Assembly: GCA_002413755.1 (NCBI GenBank)
Contig: DHXQ01000044.1
Location: 5,680-25,920 of the forward strand
DNA length: 20,241 nucleotides
Direction: 5' to 3'
Origin: Candidatus Saccharibacteria bacterium UBA5152
Lineage (GTDB): Bacteria; Patescibacteriota; Saccharimonadia; Saccharimonadales; UBA4665
Each line of letters begins with the position of its first letter. Positions within the stretch are counted from its first letter, which is position 1. The notes under the pieces were generated by a model. The model was not told the origin of the DNA and searched no databases. It was given only the letters and a program-made list of their open reading frames with translations. The position numbers and the translations under genes are program-made. Below are positions 19,512 through 20,241 of the stretch, in pieces.

Positions 19512-20241
19512 ATGGCGTTAAGTTCTCCGGTGTTCTTTTTGGGATTTGTAATGTTAACGGAGCCACTTACTGCGCCCGTAACTGTCAAGAAACAAACCTG
19601 GTACGCAGTACTAGTTGGCGCATTATTACCACCGCAAGTACACATACTTAACTTTTACTCATCGCCCGAGCTGGCTCTACTAGCTGGTAATACGTTTGCC
19701 TATCTTGTGAGTCCCAAGAGAAAACTCTTCCCGATTCTGAAGCAGAAGCTAGAGATTGCCACTAACACCCTTGACTTTATATTTGCCCCTGGGCAAAAGT
19801 TTGCTTACCAGCCTGGGCAGTACATGGAATTTACGCTCCAGCACCAGGGTACCGACGCGCGGGGTAGCCGACGCTACTTTACGCTCGCATCATCGCCCAC
19901 CGAACCAGACTTACGCATAGGTGTAAAATTCTACGATAATGGCAGTAGTTTCAAGCGAGCTTTATTAGGCATGGATCCGGATACACTGTAGCTGCTTCAC
20001 AAATTGCAGGGGATTTTGTCTTGCCAAAAGACCCCAAACATAAACTAGTTTTTATAGCTGGCGGCATCGGCATTACACCGTTCAGAAGCATGGTTAAGTA
20101 TCTTTTAGATACAAGTGATAGCAGGGCCGTGACGCTACTTTACTCGGCACGAACAGAATCAGACATAGCATGTAAGGAAGTATTTGAAGAGGCCAGACAG
20201 GCCATCGGTATTCGTACTTTCTACGGCATAACTGATAAAGG
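19512..20241 (+). pseudogene. RnfD/NqrB-like membrane segment fused to ferredoxin-reductase-like domain, frameshifted
   Basis: The plus strand encodes SSPVFFLGFVMLTEPLTAPV and LALLAGNTFAYLVSPKRK, resembling the end of an RnfD/NqrB-type membrane domain, followed by a flavin reductase module: FAPGQKFAYQPGQYMEFTL, then RRYFTLASSPTEPDLRIGVK (FAD-binding RxYT). At 19989-19991 this frame meets TAG. In the +2 frame, beginning at GTA 19988, the domain continues without loss: VAASQIAGDFVLPKD, then FIAGGIGITPFRSMVKYL (NAD-binding) to the window edge. So a one-base loss (or two-base gain) splits the gene. The N-terminal membrane helices expected for this fusion are also missing. A product would pass electrons between NAD(P)H and a membrane acceptor. 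Sequencing error is an alternative for the frameshift. Confidence 0.7.

Noticed and set aside
19981..20000. Stop-codon recoding in the reductase gene
   Set aside because: The stop is TAG and the protein continues in a different frame, so recoding alone cannot restore it; TGA is used as an ordinary stop elsewhere in the window.
1..20241. tRNA, rRNA, riboswitch, insertion sequence, CRISPR array or phage genes
   Set aside because: None could be supported by eye: no cloverleaf with CCA end, no transposase-like protein, no spaced short repeats. A covariance-model search would be needed to exclude small structured RNAs.

Overview
The window looks like a piece of a small-genome bacterium of the Candidate Phyla Radiation (Patescibacteria), most likely a Saccharibacteria relative. 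This is an inference from gene content and style, not from a marker gene. The supporting signs are dense packing, many unknown membrane or secreted proteins, a VKOR-type disulfide system, a big lectin/FN3 surface protein, and many genes that start 6-10 bases after a -10 box (leaderless transcripts). TGA is used as a stop (for example at 12602-12604).

Layout. 1-3804 (minus) is a compact cluster: APH-like kinase, nucleotidyltransferase, a zinc-ribbon protein with faint class I aminoacyl-tRNA synthetase resemblance, and tryptophanyl-tRNA synthetase, which runs off the left edge and has its own promoter. Divergent from it, 3884-4936 (plus) encodes a probable member of the indoleamine dioxygenase/PrnB heme-protein superfamily. 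4948-6741 (minus) encodes a 597-residue protein with a coiled coil, two probable winged helices and a RelE-like C-terminus. 6855-7697 (plus) is a PlsC-like acyltransferase, overlapping tail-to-tail with a HAD hydrolase (minus). A seven-helix membrane protein and an 828-residue wall/surface protein (C-type lectin plus FN3-like repeats, both minus) follow.

11684-14332 (minus) holds a DUF1905/YdeI-like gene, an Asp/Glu racemase and a NUDIX hydrolase in one operon, then a promoter, a leaderless 21-codon Cys-rich ORF, a Rho-independent terminator and a PIG-L deacetylase. That last arrangement reads like a cysteine-responsive attenuator and is the most interesting item here.

14403-18020 and 19213-20241 contain an unusual number of gene remnants: an antitoxin lacking its DNA-binding half, an AdoMet-decarboxylase-like gene with an internal deletion, an NhaA N-terminal scrap, a peptidase E with a frameshift and an internal deletion, a VOC protein lacking its N-terminal half, and a frameshifted RnfD/ferredoxin-reductase-like gene. 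Intact genes between them encode a pilin-like secreted protein, an unknown membrane protein in an operon with VKOR, two small membrane proteins, a CDF-like transporter and a His-rich SHOCT protein.

No tRNA, rRNA, CRISPR array or insertion sequence was seen. All family calls are from reading motifs by eye; no database search was run.
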